From: Ovis canadensis
Taxonomy: Eukaryota; Chordata; Mammalia; Artiodactyla; Bovidae
DNA: 64,000 nucleotides
Reading direction: 5' to 3'
Assembly (NCBI RefSeq): GCF_042477335.2
Contig: NC_091255.1
Coordinates: 28,994,501-29,058,500, forward strand
Shown here: positions 56,001 to 63,880 of the stretch, piece after piece
Numbering within the stretch: position 1 is the stretch's first letter
How the letters are laid out: every line of letters starts with the position of its first letter
Program-made: the position numbers and the translations under genes
The notes under the pieces: model-generated
Seen by the model: only the letters and a program-made list of their open reading frames with translations
Told to the model about the DNA's origin: nothing
Databases searched by the model: none

Positions 56001-59000
56001 CCTGACTCTGATTCCAGGGCAAGGGACCAGGCAGATGAAGCCCCAGCCAAATTCAGGCCCTCTCGTCTCTCCTCCCTAGAAGGAGGCAGGGAACTGCTCA
56101 AAGAGGTCCACTGCATCCAAGCCAGGGGACCCACCCACCTCCTCTGCTTCTTCTCCAGCTCGTGGTTGCGGACCTGCTGGCCCTCCAGGTGCAGCTTGGT
56201 GTCCTGCAGCTCGGCCGTCAGCCGCTGGCACTTCTTCTTGAGCTGCTGCAGTGTCCGCTGGCTCTCATCACTATCTGCCTGCAGGTCCCCGAGCTAGCAG
56301 GACGAGATGGGGGTGCAGGGTCAGCAGCCCTCAAGAGGCCTGGAGGTGCTGGTGGGGGAGGTGAGGAGAGGGTGGTAGGTGAAGGAGAGGGCAGTCTGGG
56401 GTCCAAGGATGAAGTCAGGCTCGTCGGGAATCTAAGACACTCTGACAGTAGTCTGCTCTTGGTTGTCCCTCACATGCAGCGCCAAACCCTCCCTGTTCTC
56501 CCAGGGCCTGCCTGGCTCACCGGCCATTCCCCACGCCAGCACGCGGCGCCCAGTGCCTCCCCGCCCCTCCCCGGCACAAGCCTCACCCGCCTCTCCAGCT
56601 GCCTCTTGCTCTGCTGCTCCACCTCCAGCTTGTCCTCAAACTCCTGCTGGAGCCGTTTCTTGGTGAAGTCCACCTCCCGCACGGCTCGCTCATACTTCAG
56701 ACGCCACTCGCCGCCTGTGGGGTGGGGGCAGACGGGATGAATGAGATGCTGAGAGTCCTCGAGAAGGGGTGGAGGTGGGTGAAGGCTTGGGGAGCGGGCA
56801 GAGTCAGCCAGAGGGACTCAGAAAGGTCCCTGGATCAGTGACTTCCTTCCAAGGTAGGAGGAGCCACTAGCCGGGAGAAGCCTAGAGAGAGAGATGCGGC
56901 CACGCGTGCTGTCTTCTCCCAAGGACCGCCAGATCATGGTCCTCAAACATTGTCATTATCATGGTTGCTGCGGTGGTTTAGTCGCTAAGTCATGTCCGAC
57001 TCATGCGACCCCATGGACTGTGGCCTGCCAGGCTCTTCTGTCCATGGGATTCTCCAGGCAAGAATACTGGAGTGGGTTGCCATTGTTACCAAGTTCCATG
57101 ATAATCCCCTGTGCTTACTGGCACCTCTACTTTCTCATCAATTCATCTCACGTAGCCTTATAACAGCTCTGCAGACAGGAGATGAGGGGTGTGGTTGCCC
57201 AGGGTGGGGCCTCAGAACTCGCCACTCAGGCCACGGCCAGGTCCTCCGGCCTCTGACTGACCTGTGTCACCATCAGCCAGTTCCCCGTTGATCTCAGCTG
57301 CCCGGATGAGACGGGCCTCCATCACCTCCATCTCCATCACCTCCATTTTCTTCTTCAGTGCATCGTGCTGGGTCTGCAGAGAGGTGGTTATGTGCTGTGC
57401 TGCCCCACCCCCTCACTCAGTAACGCCCGCGCCCCTGAACCCCATAGACCACGGTCACAAGCTTACCCAGGGCTGTCGGGCTGTTGGGCTGGTGGCCAAG
57501 ATGCCACCTGTCTTAGGGGGAGCAGACGGGCGCTAGCGTGTGTGGCAGCCACTAGCTCGGCCCTGCCCTCACCTGCAGCTCCTTCATCTCCTTCTCAGCC
57601 CGGAGCCTCTCCGCGGTCTCTGCGTCCAGCAGCTGGGAGGCAGACTCTCCTGTGTTACGTTCATCCGTCAGCTCCGATGTCAGCTCTGAGATCTGATGAG
57701 GGAGGGAGTCACCACCCATTGAACCAACTGCCTCACTCAGCTGAACAGTGGTGGGGGAATGGCAGGGAGGCTTCCTGGGACGGGCACCCTGCAGAGGGGA
57801 GTCAGTCTGTCTGGTGCTGGGAATCACTCACTCACCCGGGTCTCCAGCCGGTCACTGCTGAGCCGCAGCTCGTTCCTCTCCTTCTCCACTTTCTCGAGCT
57901 TGCTCTTCAGCTGCTGGATCTCCTCCTAGGGCGCAGGAAGGAGGGCAAAGTAAGGCAGAGCCCCTGGGAGACGCTGGGGCAGGATCTGCACCCCTGGGGT
58001 GAACCAAGCTGGTGAAGCTCAGGCCGCGACATGAGGGAACTGGAAACCACCGCCTGCCTGGGGCTCCTTCCCTAGACCCTTCCCCATGGGCTGCAGATGC
58101 CTGAGGTTTTATCCTAAGAGGATACCCGGGGGCTCAGCCAGCACCCTAGAGGGATGCCTTCTGTTTGCTGGGCATGGTTCAAGGACATCAGCTCTGTGGA
58201 CCGAACAAAGGAGCACTGGGAGGCCAAGACAAGTTGGCAAAACTCCGGCCCATGTGGGTGAAGTTCAGCCCTCCCCTCCCCAGGCTGTTCCGTACGTCTT
58301 TATTCCGGATCTGCTCTTCTGACAGCTGGACCTCGATGAGGGGTCTCACGGTGGTGAAGAGCTTCCACCAGGGCCAGTCCTTCACCCCTTTGTTCTTCTT
58401 GATGTTCTTCTGCACGCAGCGAATGGCTAGGTCCTGGATCTAAGTTGGGGTGGGGGTGGCGCACAGCAGGCTGTCGGCCCCAAGTCCAGCCAGGATGGTC
58501 CCCGCCACCAGCCCCAGCCTCTGGGGCTGCCCCTCTGGCCACCAGACCCACTCCGAGTCAAACACTCCCTGAACCACCCCTTGCCCCCAGCCTCCCTCCG
58601 ACCCTCAGAGAGTGGGCGGCAGACAGCGCGCCCCTGGAGCACCGCACTGGGCACTAACCGATCTGCCATCATTAGGAATAATTTCGTCTGCTTTATTTGC
58701 TGCCTGATTATTTCCAGCACGCCGGCCTAGATGTGCTATAAAACCTAATCTTGCTGAAACACAAGAGGCGGTGGTGCTGGCTGTTTTATGGACTTGCTAA
58801 TAAGAAAAGGAGTCGCTGACACAGCTCCTTAATCTTCATGGAGCAGCCTGTGATCCCTAGCCCACCTTTGTCTGGGCCCTGCTCCCCACCACCCAGCCTC
58901 GGACCAGCCCACATGGTCTCATCACCAGGCACACGAGCACGCTGGCTGGCAGGGGGGTGCTGTCCATCCCCTACCCTGGCCCAGGGTGCCCCTGGGAAGT

Positions 59001-62000
59001 CCTACCTCTTGTCCCCCAGATAAAGATAACTCAGCCCCACGCCCAGCCTCCTGCCCCATGGGAATGTCCCTCTCAGTCCCACCCCGACCCCCGGGGCTCA
59101 GCTCTGCCCAGATAGGCTGGGGAAGGGGACCAGGCTGTCCCTAGAGCAGCACCTTCTTCTTCTTGAAATGCTGCCGGGCCAGGTAGCCCCTGCAGGCCGC
59201 TTGGAACAGGGTTAGGTTCCTGCTGGTTTGTTCATCTCGCTGCTCCTCCAACCGTGCCAATGTGCCCGCCCGGAAGAACACCTGTGGGGACACGGGCCAG
59301 GTGAAGGAGGGGAAGGAGAGAGGCAGGGGGCAGCCCGGCGGAGGAACGAGCAGCTGGCAAGAAAACCAGCAGGCCCAGGGCATGGCCCTTGGCCTGGGGA
59401 GAGCCTAAAACCCTGGTATCTAAAGGGGAGGAGGGCTGGCGCCTGGGGAGGCCTGGGAGGGAGGAGTAATGTGGGAAAGAGACGAAGGAGATGGAAGCTA
59501 GAGGGAAGTCATCTGGGACAAGAAGGACATGCCGTGGATGCCCCGCAATACCTCTGGTGGCTTCATCCCCAGAGCCACCCATGCCCCTGTGCCCACAGGC
59601 CCCACCACAGGTTCCAGCCACCTGGGATCAGGAGACGGCATGCATGTAAAAGAAGGAAATACCAGGCAGCGGCGTGCAGAGAAGGGAGAGGGTGGGGAGG
59701 GGGCCCCTTCTCTGCACCCTCCCCACTTGGTTTCATTCCTGACCGTCTCCTCTTTGATGTGCCAACACCCCATACCCAGGTTTCACCTCGTGAAAAAACC
59801 GGTGGGGTGGGCGGGGGTTGGCCCAGGCAAGGGACCTGTCATACAGGTTTGGGGGCGGGAGGGCAGATGTGAGAGGAACCAGCTGGGCGCCCCACACCTG
59901 GCCTTTCCTCTCACTCTTCTGCCCTGAGCTGGGCCTGGGTAAAATTCTCTGTGCTAAGAGACAAAGAAGAGGGGGAAATGGTCAGGTGGAAAAAAACAGG
60001 ACTCTGGTATCCTCAGAGAGGGCAAAGGCCGTGGAAGTATAGGCCGCCACCATCATGCCCAGAAGACAGAATATTCACTTTTGAGGGGTGCAGAGAAGAC
60101 GTGAACTCCATAGGAAACAGCACCAATAGGTATGGCGTCCCCAGGCTTCCCTCCAAGGAAGGAGTGGGGAGACGGCCGCACTTTCTGCTGGGAACGTTTT
60201 GCCTCCTGGCAGGAACTGAGTCCCGTGGGGCTGTCCTGGGAGAAAGCCAGCTCAGTCCTACACAACACATGGGGCTGAGCGCTGGGCATCTCCCATGGGT
60301 CTCGGCCCTCCCTGAGCTTCCATGTCCCGCAGCGCAGGAGCCTGAGATTCCACAGCGGGTGGGGAAGACCCAGGTCCCTGGAGGGAGGGGGCCAACATGC
60401 TAGTGGTCAGCGCGCAGCTGTCTGACTAGGCAGAAGCAGCGAGGTGCCAGGGAGGGGGATGGAGAATGGCCCAGAGACACACGGAGACAAGAAAGGGTAG
60501 TGCAGAGTCCAGAGTAGTGAGCCTCTCTTAACAGCTGTCCATTTGTGCAGTTGAGTCTTTTGGGGTATTAGGTGAAATCTCAGGGCCAACTCTTCCCCCA
60601 CACATACCCACCCATACATATTTTACAAACAAAGTCAGGGAGGCTCTTAGACCCCCAAACTTCCTTGCCTGAGCTCCACTCCCAGCCACCTGTGGGATCA
60701 GATGGAGACCCCCTTTCCTCTGGAACAATGTGGCAATCACACAGTGAATCCTCACTCACCACCACAGCCTGTGTGCGTGCATGCTAAGTCGCTCAGTCGT
60801 GTTCAGCTCTTTGCGACCCCATGGACTGTAGCCCACCAGGCTCCTCTGTCCATGGGATTCTCTAGGCAAGAACACTGGAGTGGGTTGCCATGCCCTCCTC
60901 CAGGGGATCTTCCTGACCCAGGGATCAAACCCGTATCTCCTGTGGCTCCTGCACTGCAGGGGCATCCTTCACCGCTGAGCCACTAGGGAAGCCCAACCGC
61001 AGCCTAGAAACCTGGAAATTTCTCTTTCAAACGAGATGTCAGCAAACATCTGACTTTGCCCCTAATCCTGCTCTGAGGGTGAATGGGCCCTAGGGATCGC
61101 TGGCTTCAGCAGGCGCCTGGGATGATGCCGAGAGACAGAGACGGCAGCTGGGAAGAGGACGAGCCTGGACAGGCTCTCTTCTACCCAAGACATGCCTTCG
61201 AGACGATGCCATCCCCCCAAGGCTAGCCAGCAGCTCAGCCTGCCATAGGGACGGGACCCCACCTAGAGAAAGACCAAGAGGCTGCGGTGAAAAAAATCTG
61301 ACTTCAGGCTTCCCAGGGAAGAAGAACTTAGAAGTGGGGAGGAGGAGAGGAAGGAGCCAGACACAGCAGAGACCAAAACCCAAGAGACGACAGGGAAGAG
61401 GGCGGGACCACAGGAGGCAGAGAGAACCAGGAAAGAAGAAAATAGCAGAGCCCGAAACCAAGGAGCACAGACTAGCAGGGACTGCTGGGGCCCAAAGAAA
61501 AAGGAAAAACCAGGGACAGCAGAGCCAAAGACAGGAGGACAGGAAAGGGATTCCCAGGGAAAGAGGGAGGGAGGGAGGGGAGGGGGCGGTAGGAATCAAA
61601 ACCATGACTCAGAACGCAGAGCAGGGAGAACAGAGCTGAGGAGCAGAGCGCGAGCCTTTTCTGCAAGCATCCCATTCCACCCATTCCACCTCGCTCTCCC
61701 CACGAGTTCCCTCCCTCTCTGCGGACCGATGGACAGCCCAGAACCCTCCCAGGGGCTCCCCACTGCTCTCTGCCCACCTCGGCCCTTGGAGCACGTCCGT
61801 GGATGCTGCCTGTCAGCCTCCCAGTCTCAGTAGGGGGACATGCAGGCTCCCGGCCCCGAGGGAGGGACGCTCAGCTGGCCCTCTGGGGTGGAGTGATGCG
61901 GCAGACTGGCACTCAGGGCCGGGCACGCCTGCCTTTTATGTACGTTCCAATCAGGTGAGAAACCCGGCCTGTGGGCAGGCAGCAGTGGCACAGCCTCACA

Positions 62001-62737
62001 GAGCCCTGCTTCCTCTCTGCAGCCCTGGACAGCTCAGCAACGAAGACACTCTTTCCGCCTCTCCCAGCTCTCCCTTCAGTCTTCCCCATTCCCCACACCA
62101 GGACTCAGGCCGACTCAGGACCACCTTCCGACCCACTCCCTCCTGACATCACAGAGGTATTCCTGGCCCTGACCAAGCCAATTATTGAGAGGGAAGCAGA
62201 GTCAAATTTGCTGCAGCTGAGCATCTAACTTCCTGGCCCCCAGCCCTGAAGGGGGCAGCTTGAAAAGAAGTAGCTGTAGCAATACTGTCAGTCAGTCAGC
62301 GATGTCTGGCTCTTTGCAACCCCATGGCCTGTAGCCCCCCAGGCTCCTCTGTCCATGGGATTCTCCAGGCAAGAATACTGGAGTGAGTTGCCATTCCCTT
62401 CTCCAGGGGATCTTCCCAAACCAGGGATCAGCCCTGGGTCTCCTGAATTACAGGTGTATTCTTTATCATCTCAGTCACCAGGGAAGCCCGCTTGAGAGGA
62501 AGTGCAGCCCCAGAGCAGCTCGGGTGAGGGGGCTGGGGGACAAGACCCAGCAGGGGCCCCAGGAGACTCCAGAAGTTGGACTGAGCAGGGAGGGCAGGAG
62601 GGGAGGACCAGCCATCCGGATAAGGGTGATCAGTGCGTGGGCCCGGCTGCCTTCCTGCAGGGTCAACTCACCCGGCTCAGGCCCATGCAGCAGCTGCTCT
62701 TCTCCAGGTCCAAGGACTCTAGCAGCTCCTCTACTGC
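34907..62737 (-). CDS. MYO18A: Unconventional myosin-XVIIIa, 3' half of gene, two alternative C-termini
   Basis: In transcript order the window holds 21 shared coding exons from 62672-62737 to 42259-42381, then one of two terminal exons. All junctions are GT-AG and in frame. The short-tail form yields 907 residues here, about the C-terminal 44% of the 2,054-residue human protein. Visible parts are the end of the converter ([14 protein letters not shown]), the IQ motif ([14 protein letters not shown]), the lever-tail junction ([10 protein letters not shown]), a long heptad coiled coil over about 17 exons, and a non-helical tail. MYO18A binds actin with little motor activity. With GOLPH3 it shapes the Golgi, and it is essential in muscle sarcomeres. 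The PDZ/KE region and most of the motor lie beyond the right edge. The gene is convergent with PIPOX. Confidence 0.97.
35052..37449 (-). other. MYO18A last intron, distal part
   Basis: A MER5-like remnant may lie at about 35280-35430, and a T run (about 21 T) sits at 36773-36793. I see no exon. The open frame over the terminal exon on the + strand is its shadow. Confidence 0.4.
37450..39493 (-). other. MYO18A: Presumed 3' UTR of the long serine-rich MYO18A transcript
   Basis: After the TAG at 39494-39496 the first AATAAA on this strand is at 37465-37470, giving a UTR of about 2 kb. A MIR remnant (about 39035-39230, + orientation) and unique sequence lie within it. The end is inferred from the hexamer alone. 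Confidence 0.35.
39494..40772 (-). CDS. MYO18A: MYO18A alternative terminal exon, long Ser/Arg-rich tail (gamma-type)
   Basis: The exon starts after a CCATGCCAG acceptor. Spliced to exon 21 it gives [16 protein letters not shown] and continues open for 426 residues to YRPESD and TAG. Composition is strongly biased: proline/serine-rich blocks, an acidic patch ([11 protein letters not shown]), an RS/KR-rich stretch ([12 protein letters not shown]) and runs of 12 and 8 serines. It fits the long serine-rich C-terminus reported for the cardiac isoform Myo18A-gamma in mouse and human, where the protein sits at A-bands. The phase match, the length of the open frame and the GC-rich coding-like composition support a real exon. 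Confidence 0.88.
39774..39802 (-). repeat. Hexanucleotide repeat coding poly-serine
   Basis: About five (GAGCTG)n units on the + strand, AGCTCC-type units on the coding strand, encode part of the 12-serine run. Unit changes would alter serine number without breaking the frame. Confidence 0.8.
40797..40830 (-). promoter_or_regulatory. MYO18A: (CT)n polypyrimidine tract before the long-tail exon
   Basis: On the coding strand a CT repeat lies about 25 nt before the acceptor of the alternative terminal exon. CU-rich tracts here are classic binding places for PTB-type repressors, which fits tissue-restricted use. Inference. Confidence 0.4.
40925..41165. promoter_or_regulatory. Candidate conserved non-coding block upstream of the long-tail exon
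   Basis: Repeat-free AT-rich sequence with CpG retained ('aaaacgtttagttc', 'ttggccgaatacatt', 'aaaccaattagagg') lies just upstream (in transcript sense) of the alternative exon. It may hold splicing or enhancer signals. Confidence 0.3.
41233..41457 (-). mobile_element. Bov-tA SINE in MYO18A intron
   Basis: Bov-tA copy with its usual monomer and tRNA-like parts, in the same orientation as the gene. Confidence 0.9.
41458..42258 (-). other. MYO18A intron, no main feature
   Basis: Only an A-rich segment flanked by two copies of 'gaaaaacattcct' (42017-42029 and 42055-42067) stands out. Confidence 0.4.
42259..42381 (-). CDS. MYO18A: MYO18A exon 21 of this window
   Basis: Encodes (P)[16 protein letters not shown] to DDGSLKSS, an acidic then serine/lysine-rich non-helical segment. 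It ends in phase 2, the branch point for the two alternative C-termini. The donor is CAG|GTAAGC. Confidence 0.96.
42382..43539 (-). other. MYO18A intron 20, proximal part
   Basis: Unique sequence with a (CA)n run at about 43447-43467. No feature is recognised. Confidence 0.4.
43540..44570. promoter_or_regulatory. Large candidate conserved non-coding block in MYO18A intron 20
   Basis: About 1 kb without repeats, unusual for this gene, mixes AT-rich homeodomain-like motifs ('tgatttatacacc', 'ttgattgcc', 'ttattagttaactgg' type) with retained CpGs ('aaatcgaaac', 'tttttcgcccgcc', 'gcacgcgcgc', 'cttcgcgtc', 'ccgaatcgcggg'). The composition is what deeply conserved developmental enhancers look like. 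No exon is supported. Confidence 0.4.
44571..45522 (-). other. MYO18A intron 20, distal part
   Basis: No feature is recognised. Short open frames are chance. Confidence 0.4.
45523..45567 (-). CDS. MYO18A: MYO18A 45-nt cassette exon
   Basis: With bases from its neighbours it encodes [15 protein letters not shown] plus the first part of a proline codon. Its length is divisible by three and skipping keeps the frame, so it corresponds to the 15-residue difference between the 2,054- and 2,039-residue human isoforms. AATAAA (coding Asn-Lys) lies two bases before the donor CC|GTGAGG. Read-through would stop at once (NKP, TGA). Confidence 0.93.
45568..46355 (-). other. MYO18A intron 19
   Basis: No feature is recognised in this 788-bp intron. 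Confidence 0.5.
46356..46495 (-). CDS. MYO18A: MYO18A exon 19 of this window
   Basis: Encodes [12 protein letters not shown] to SDENEDLIN, the end of the coiled coil with an acidic C-terminal part. Ends in phase 2. The acceptor TCTAG has a weak pyrimidine context. Confidence 0.96.
46496..46874 (-). other. MYO18A intron 18
   Basis: No feature is recognised. Confidence 0.5.
46875..47060 (-). CDS. MYO18A: MYO18A exon 18 of this window
   Basis: Encodes 62 residues, [13 protein letters not shown] to EASRKKHEL, a heptad coiled coil rich in Lys, Glu and Arg. Phase 0 at both ends. Donor CTG|GTAATG. Confidence 0.96.
47061..48334 (-). other. MYO18A intron 17, part
   Basis: Unique sequence, no exon or repeat recognised. 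Confidence 0.4.
48335..48665 (+). repeat. Long homopurine tract (homopyrimidine in MYO18A pre-mRNA)
   Basis: Over about 330 bp the + strand is almost only A and G, with units such as GGGAAAGAGAAAGAGAAAGAG near 48625. It can adopt triplex (H-DNA) structure and gives a pyrimidine-rich intronic RNA. The long open frame it creates on the minus strand is low-complexity artefact. Confidence 0.8.
48743..48757 (+). repeat. Run of 15 G
   Basis: An uninterrupted 15-base G homopolymer, rare in mammalian DNA and likely unstable in length and hard to sequence. Confidence 0.85.
49046..49183 (-). CDS. MYO18A: MYO18A exon 17 of this window
   Basis: Encodes 46 residues, [13 protein letters not shown] to RTQVKRLE, coiled coil, phase 0 at both ends. 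Confidence 0.96.
49184..49597 (-). other. MYO18A intron 16
   Basis: No feature is recognised. Confidence 0.5.
49598..49681 (-). CDS. MYO18A: MYO18A exon 16 of this window
   Basis: Encodes 28 residues, exactly four heptads, [12 protein letters not shown] to QELQEK, phase 0 at both ends. Confidence 0.96.
49851..49967 (-). CDS. MYO18A: MYO18A exon 15 of this window
   Basis: Encodes 39 residues, [14 protein letters not shown] to HKAAVAQ, coiled coil, phase 0 at both ends. Confidence 0.96.
50203..50427 (-). mobile_element. Bov-tA SINE in MYO18A intron 14
   Basis: Reverse-oriented Bov-tA with a TGTG-rich start, in the same direction as the gene. Confidence 0.9.
50730..51320. promoter_or_regulatory. 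Candidate conserved non-coding block in MYO18A intron 14
   Basis: Repeat-free sequence with many A/T-rich cores: 'ggatttaaataaaatgg', 'cacaattaaggaatttg', 'gggaattaaacgggagg', 'gctctaattagctgccg', 'cttatcggtgc'. TAATTA and GATA-type sites with retained CpGs suggest an intronic enhancer. Not proven. Confidence 0.35.
51539..51597 (-). repeat. 32-bp tandem duplication copying the exon 14 splice donor flank
   Basis: A 27-nt unit (CGGCTCTGCACACCCCGYG then TCCTTACC) occurs at 51539-51565 and 51571-51597, period 32, with one mismatch. The second copy ends exactly on the last base of exon 14. Both copies read GGTAAGGAC on the coding strand, so a second consensus donor sits 32 nt inside the intron. 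Confidence 0.85.
51597..51710 (-). CDS. MYO18A: MYO18A exon 14 of this window
   Basis: Encodes 38 residues, [14 protein letters not shown] to DDIAKAKTA, phase 0 at both ends. Donor GCG|GTAAGG lies in a tandem duplication that supplies a decoy donor. Confidence 0.95.
51711..52074 (-). other. MYO18A intron 13
   Basis: No feature is recognised. Confidence 0.5.
52075..52221 (-). CDS. MYO18A: MYO18A exon 13 of this window
   Basis: Encodes 49 residues, [14 protein letters not shown] to REIAQLKNQ, phase 0 at both ends. Confidence 0.96.
52466..52570 (-). CDS. MYO18A: MYO18A exon 12 of this window
   Basis: Encodes 35 residues (five heptads), [14 protein letters not shown] to KLATLSDQ, phase 0 at both ends. 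Confidence 0.96.
52940..53245 (+). mobile_element. BovB tail piece and old L1 fragment in MYO18A intron 11
   Basis: 'agggaccgggaagcctggcg' and 'gcagtccatggggtcgcaaa' (52959-53005) are BovB 3' wording. From about 53025 'attgaaatatagtcagtctg', 'gctgtacagcaaagtgattt' and 'ctccctgtgctacagggtaa' are old L1 text. Confidence 0.65.
53313..53423 (-). CDS. MYO18A: MYO18A exon 11 of this window
   Basis: Encodes 37 residues, [14 protein letters not shown] to [10 protein letters not shown], phase 0 at both ends. Confidence 0.96.
53424..53985 (-). other. MYO18A intron 10
   Basis: No feature is recognised. Confidence 0.5.
53986..54186 (-). CDS. MYO18A: MYO18A exon 10 of this window
   Basis: Encodes 67 residues, [14 protein letters not shown] to GTIQMLEQ, phase 0 at both ends, coiled coil. 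Confidence 0.96.
54273..54396 (-). CDS. MYO18A: MYO18A exon 9 of this window
   Basis: Encodes [14 protein letters not shown], a tandem [14 protein letters not shown] segment and LKQQME. It begins in phase 2 and ends in phase 0. Confidence 0.96.
54397..55574 (-). other. MYO18A intron 8, part
   Basis: Unique sequence with a short A run (55140-55151). No feature is recognised. Confidence 0.4.
55575..55760. promoter_or_regulatory. Candidate conserved non-coding block in MYO18A intron 8
   Basis: Unique sequence with 'gggaaattaatttagattgg', 'ctccgacgagggctg', and 'ggcattatcataatgagatg' keeps CpG beside TAAT motifs. Possible enhancer. Confidence 0.3.
56139..56293 (-). CDS. MYO18A: MYO18A exon 8 of this window
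   Basis: Encodes [14 protein letters not shown] to HELEKKQR, phase 0 start and phase 2 end (AG|GTGGGT donor). Confidence 0.96.
56587..56714 (-). CDS. MYO18A: MYO18A exon 7 of this window
   Basis: Encodes [14 protein letters not shown] to [10 protein letters not shown]. It starts in phase 1 and ends in phase 0. Confidence 0.96.
56967..57088 (-). mobile_element. Truncated Bov-A monomer in MYO18A intron 6
   Basis: Only the Bov-A part is present ('gtcgctaagtcatgtccgac' to 'ctggagtgggttgccattg'). The tRNA-derived part is missing. Confidence 0.85.
57262..57373 (-). CDS. MYO18A: MYO18A exon 6 of this window
   Basis: Encodes [14 protein letters not shown] to [10 protein letters not shown] and ends in phase 1. 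The [10 protein letters not shown] stretch is an internal repeat. Confidence 0.96.
57573..57692 (-). CDS. MYO18A: MYO18A exon 5 of this window
   Basis: Encodes 40 residues, [14 protein letters not shown] to EKEMKELQ, phase 0 at both ends. Confidence 0.96.
57836..57925 (-). CDS. MYO18A: MYO18A exon 4 of this window
   Basis: Encodes 30 residues, [14 protein letters not shown] to SDRLETR, start of the coiled coil, phase 0 at both ends. Confidence 0.96.
57926..58295 (-). other. MYO18A intron 3
   Basis: No feature is recognised. Confidence 0.5.
58296..58439 (-). CDS. MYO18A: MYO18A exon 3 of this window
   Basis: Encodes 48 residues, [14 protein letters not shown] to EEQIRNKD. It includes the conserved WPWWKLF at the lever-arm to tail junction. 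Donor GAC|GTACGG. Confidence 0.97.
58655..58845. promoter_or_regulatory. Candidate conserved non-coding block in MYO18A intron 2
   Basis: Compact unique sequence: 'catcattaggaataatttcg', 'gcctgattatttccagc', 'aaacctaatcttgctg', 'gacttgctaataag'. Repeated TAAT/GATTA cores with retained CpG suggest constraint. Confidence 0.35.
59153..59281 (-). CDS. MYO18A: MYO18A exon 2 of this window
   Basis: Encodes 43 residues, [14 protein letters not shown] to ARQHFKKKK. It holds the end of the converter and the single IQ motif that would bind a light chain or calmodulin. Phase 0 at both ends. Confidence 0.97.
59282..60769 (-). other. MYO18A intron 1 of this window, proximal part
   Basis: Unique sequence with no exon, RNA gene or clear repeat. 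Overlapping open frames on both strands are GC-driven chance. Confidence 0.4.
60770..60994 (-). mobile_element. Bov-tA SINE
   Basis: Bov-tA copy with good monomer match and tRNA-like end, in gene orientation. Confidence 0.9.
61316..61600 (+). repeat. Degenerate purine-rich tract
   Basis: Recurrent GGCAGAGAGAACCAGG / CAGCAGAGCC-like units over about 280 bp, ending in GGGA repeats. Looks like a decayed minisatellite. Confidence 0.5.
61601..62284 (-). other. MYO18A intron 1 of this window, distal part
   Basis: No feature is recognised. Confidence 0.4.
62285..62490 (-). mobile_element. Bov-tA SINE
   Basis: Bov-tA copy with opening (CAGT)n run, in gene orientation. Confidence 0.9.
62672..62737 (-). 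CDS. MYO18A: MYO18A exon 1 of this window (converter region)
   Basis: Encodes 22 residues, [13 protein letters not shown] then SSCCMGLSR, from the converter at the end of the motor domain. Phase 0 at both ends. Acceptor CTTGCAG, donor CGG|GTGAGT. Upstream exons lie beyond the window. Confidence 0.94.
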
Positions 62738-63448
62738 CTGCAAGGAGAAGCCTCTGTCAGGAAGCCCCCAGGAGACTCCCCGCCTCCACGCGGGGCTTCA
62801 CCCAGTCACTCAGCCCTTCTCATCCTCCGTTCAGCCCCTGATGTATTCAACAAGCACTTTCGGTGGCTTCTGCAGCACCAGGCTCTGTGTTGGATTCTGG
62901 GGATATAAAGATGACTGCAAGAGGAACAAAGCTCTCTCGTTGGGGAGCCAGACACGAAAACTGGTGAAATGCACAGAGGAGGAGGCATCTAAGCCAGAGA
63001 AGGGGGCCGTGGAAGGCACCCGGAGGAGGTGTTGCTTGCGCTGTCTTTAGCTACAAGTAAGGATTAGCAAGACAAAGTAGGGGAGAGGGCATTTCAGGCA
63101 GAGGGACAAGCAGGCGTGAAGGCCTGGAAGCATAAGACAACAGGAAGCACTGAGGAAACTCCAGGTGGTTCAGAATAAATGGAGAGGGGTGGGCAGCAGT
63201 TAAGGGGCAGGTGGAGGGGTGGGCAGGGGCTAAAGGACATGAGCCTGTGCGCTCTGAGCCCCTGAAGTTTCTCTCCCTGGGAGGGGGTGGTCAGGTTTGC
63301 TCTTTACAGAAATCCCACCGGCCAAAGAGCGGAGGATGCATGGACCCCTTAGGCAGGAATCCATAGGAGAGAAGACTAGAGCCCGACCCAAAGGGAGAAG
63401 AGGAGGGGGAGATGCAAGAGACGTTAAGAAGATGGAGCTTAGAGACCT
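62738..63448 (-). other. MYO18A intron at right edge, part
   Basis: No exon is recognised before the repeats further right. Confidence 0.4.
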
Positions 63449-63560
63449 CCCTGGTGGTCCGGTGGTTAAGACTCCACACTTCCAATGCAGGATTCAATCC
63501 TGGGTCCCGGAACTAAGATCTCACATGCCACAGGGCATGGCCGAAAGAAAACAAAAAAAG
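63449..63560 (+). mobile_element. CHR-2-type SINE
   Basis: Forward CHR-2: 'cctccctggtggtccggtgg' to 'acagggcatggccgaaag' with A-rich tail. Confidence 0.85.
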
Positions 63561-63671
63561 ATGGAGCCTTGTTCAATGTCGGGGAGAGGGTAGATGAGAG
63601 AGAGGAAGCTAGGGACACATGGAGGTTTTTGACTCGCAGAGTAAATAATTAATTCCATTCTCCATTTCTCA

Positions 63672-63880
63672 GGGCCTCCTTGGTGGCTTAGTGGTAGAGA
63701 ATCTGCCTGCAATGCAGGAGACCCCGGTTCGATCCCTGGGTTGAGAAAATCCCCTGGAGAAGGGAATGGCAACCCACTTGCCTGGAGAATTCCAGAGACA
63801 GAGGAGCCTGGTGGGCTACAGCCCATAAGGTTGCAGAGTCAGACACGACTTTGTGATGGAGCACAAACACATAATCAGTT
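63672..63880 (+). mobile_element. Bov-tA SINE
   Basis: Forward Bov-tA: 'cttggtggcttagtggtaga' through the monomer, ending in a CA-rich tail. Confidence 0.9.

Noticed and set aside
59228-59872. A 214-codon plus-strand frame over MYO18A exon 2 and intron 1
   Set aside because: It is antisense to a confirmed exon and continues into intron with Gly/Pro/Arg-biased composition.
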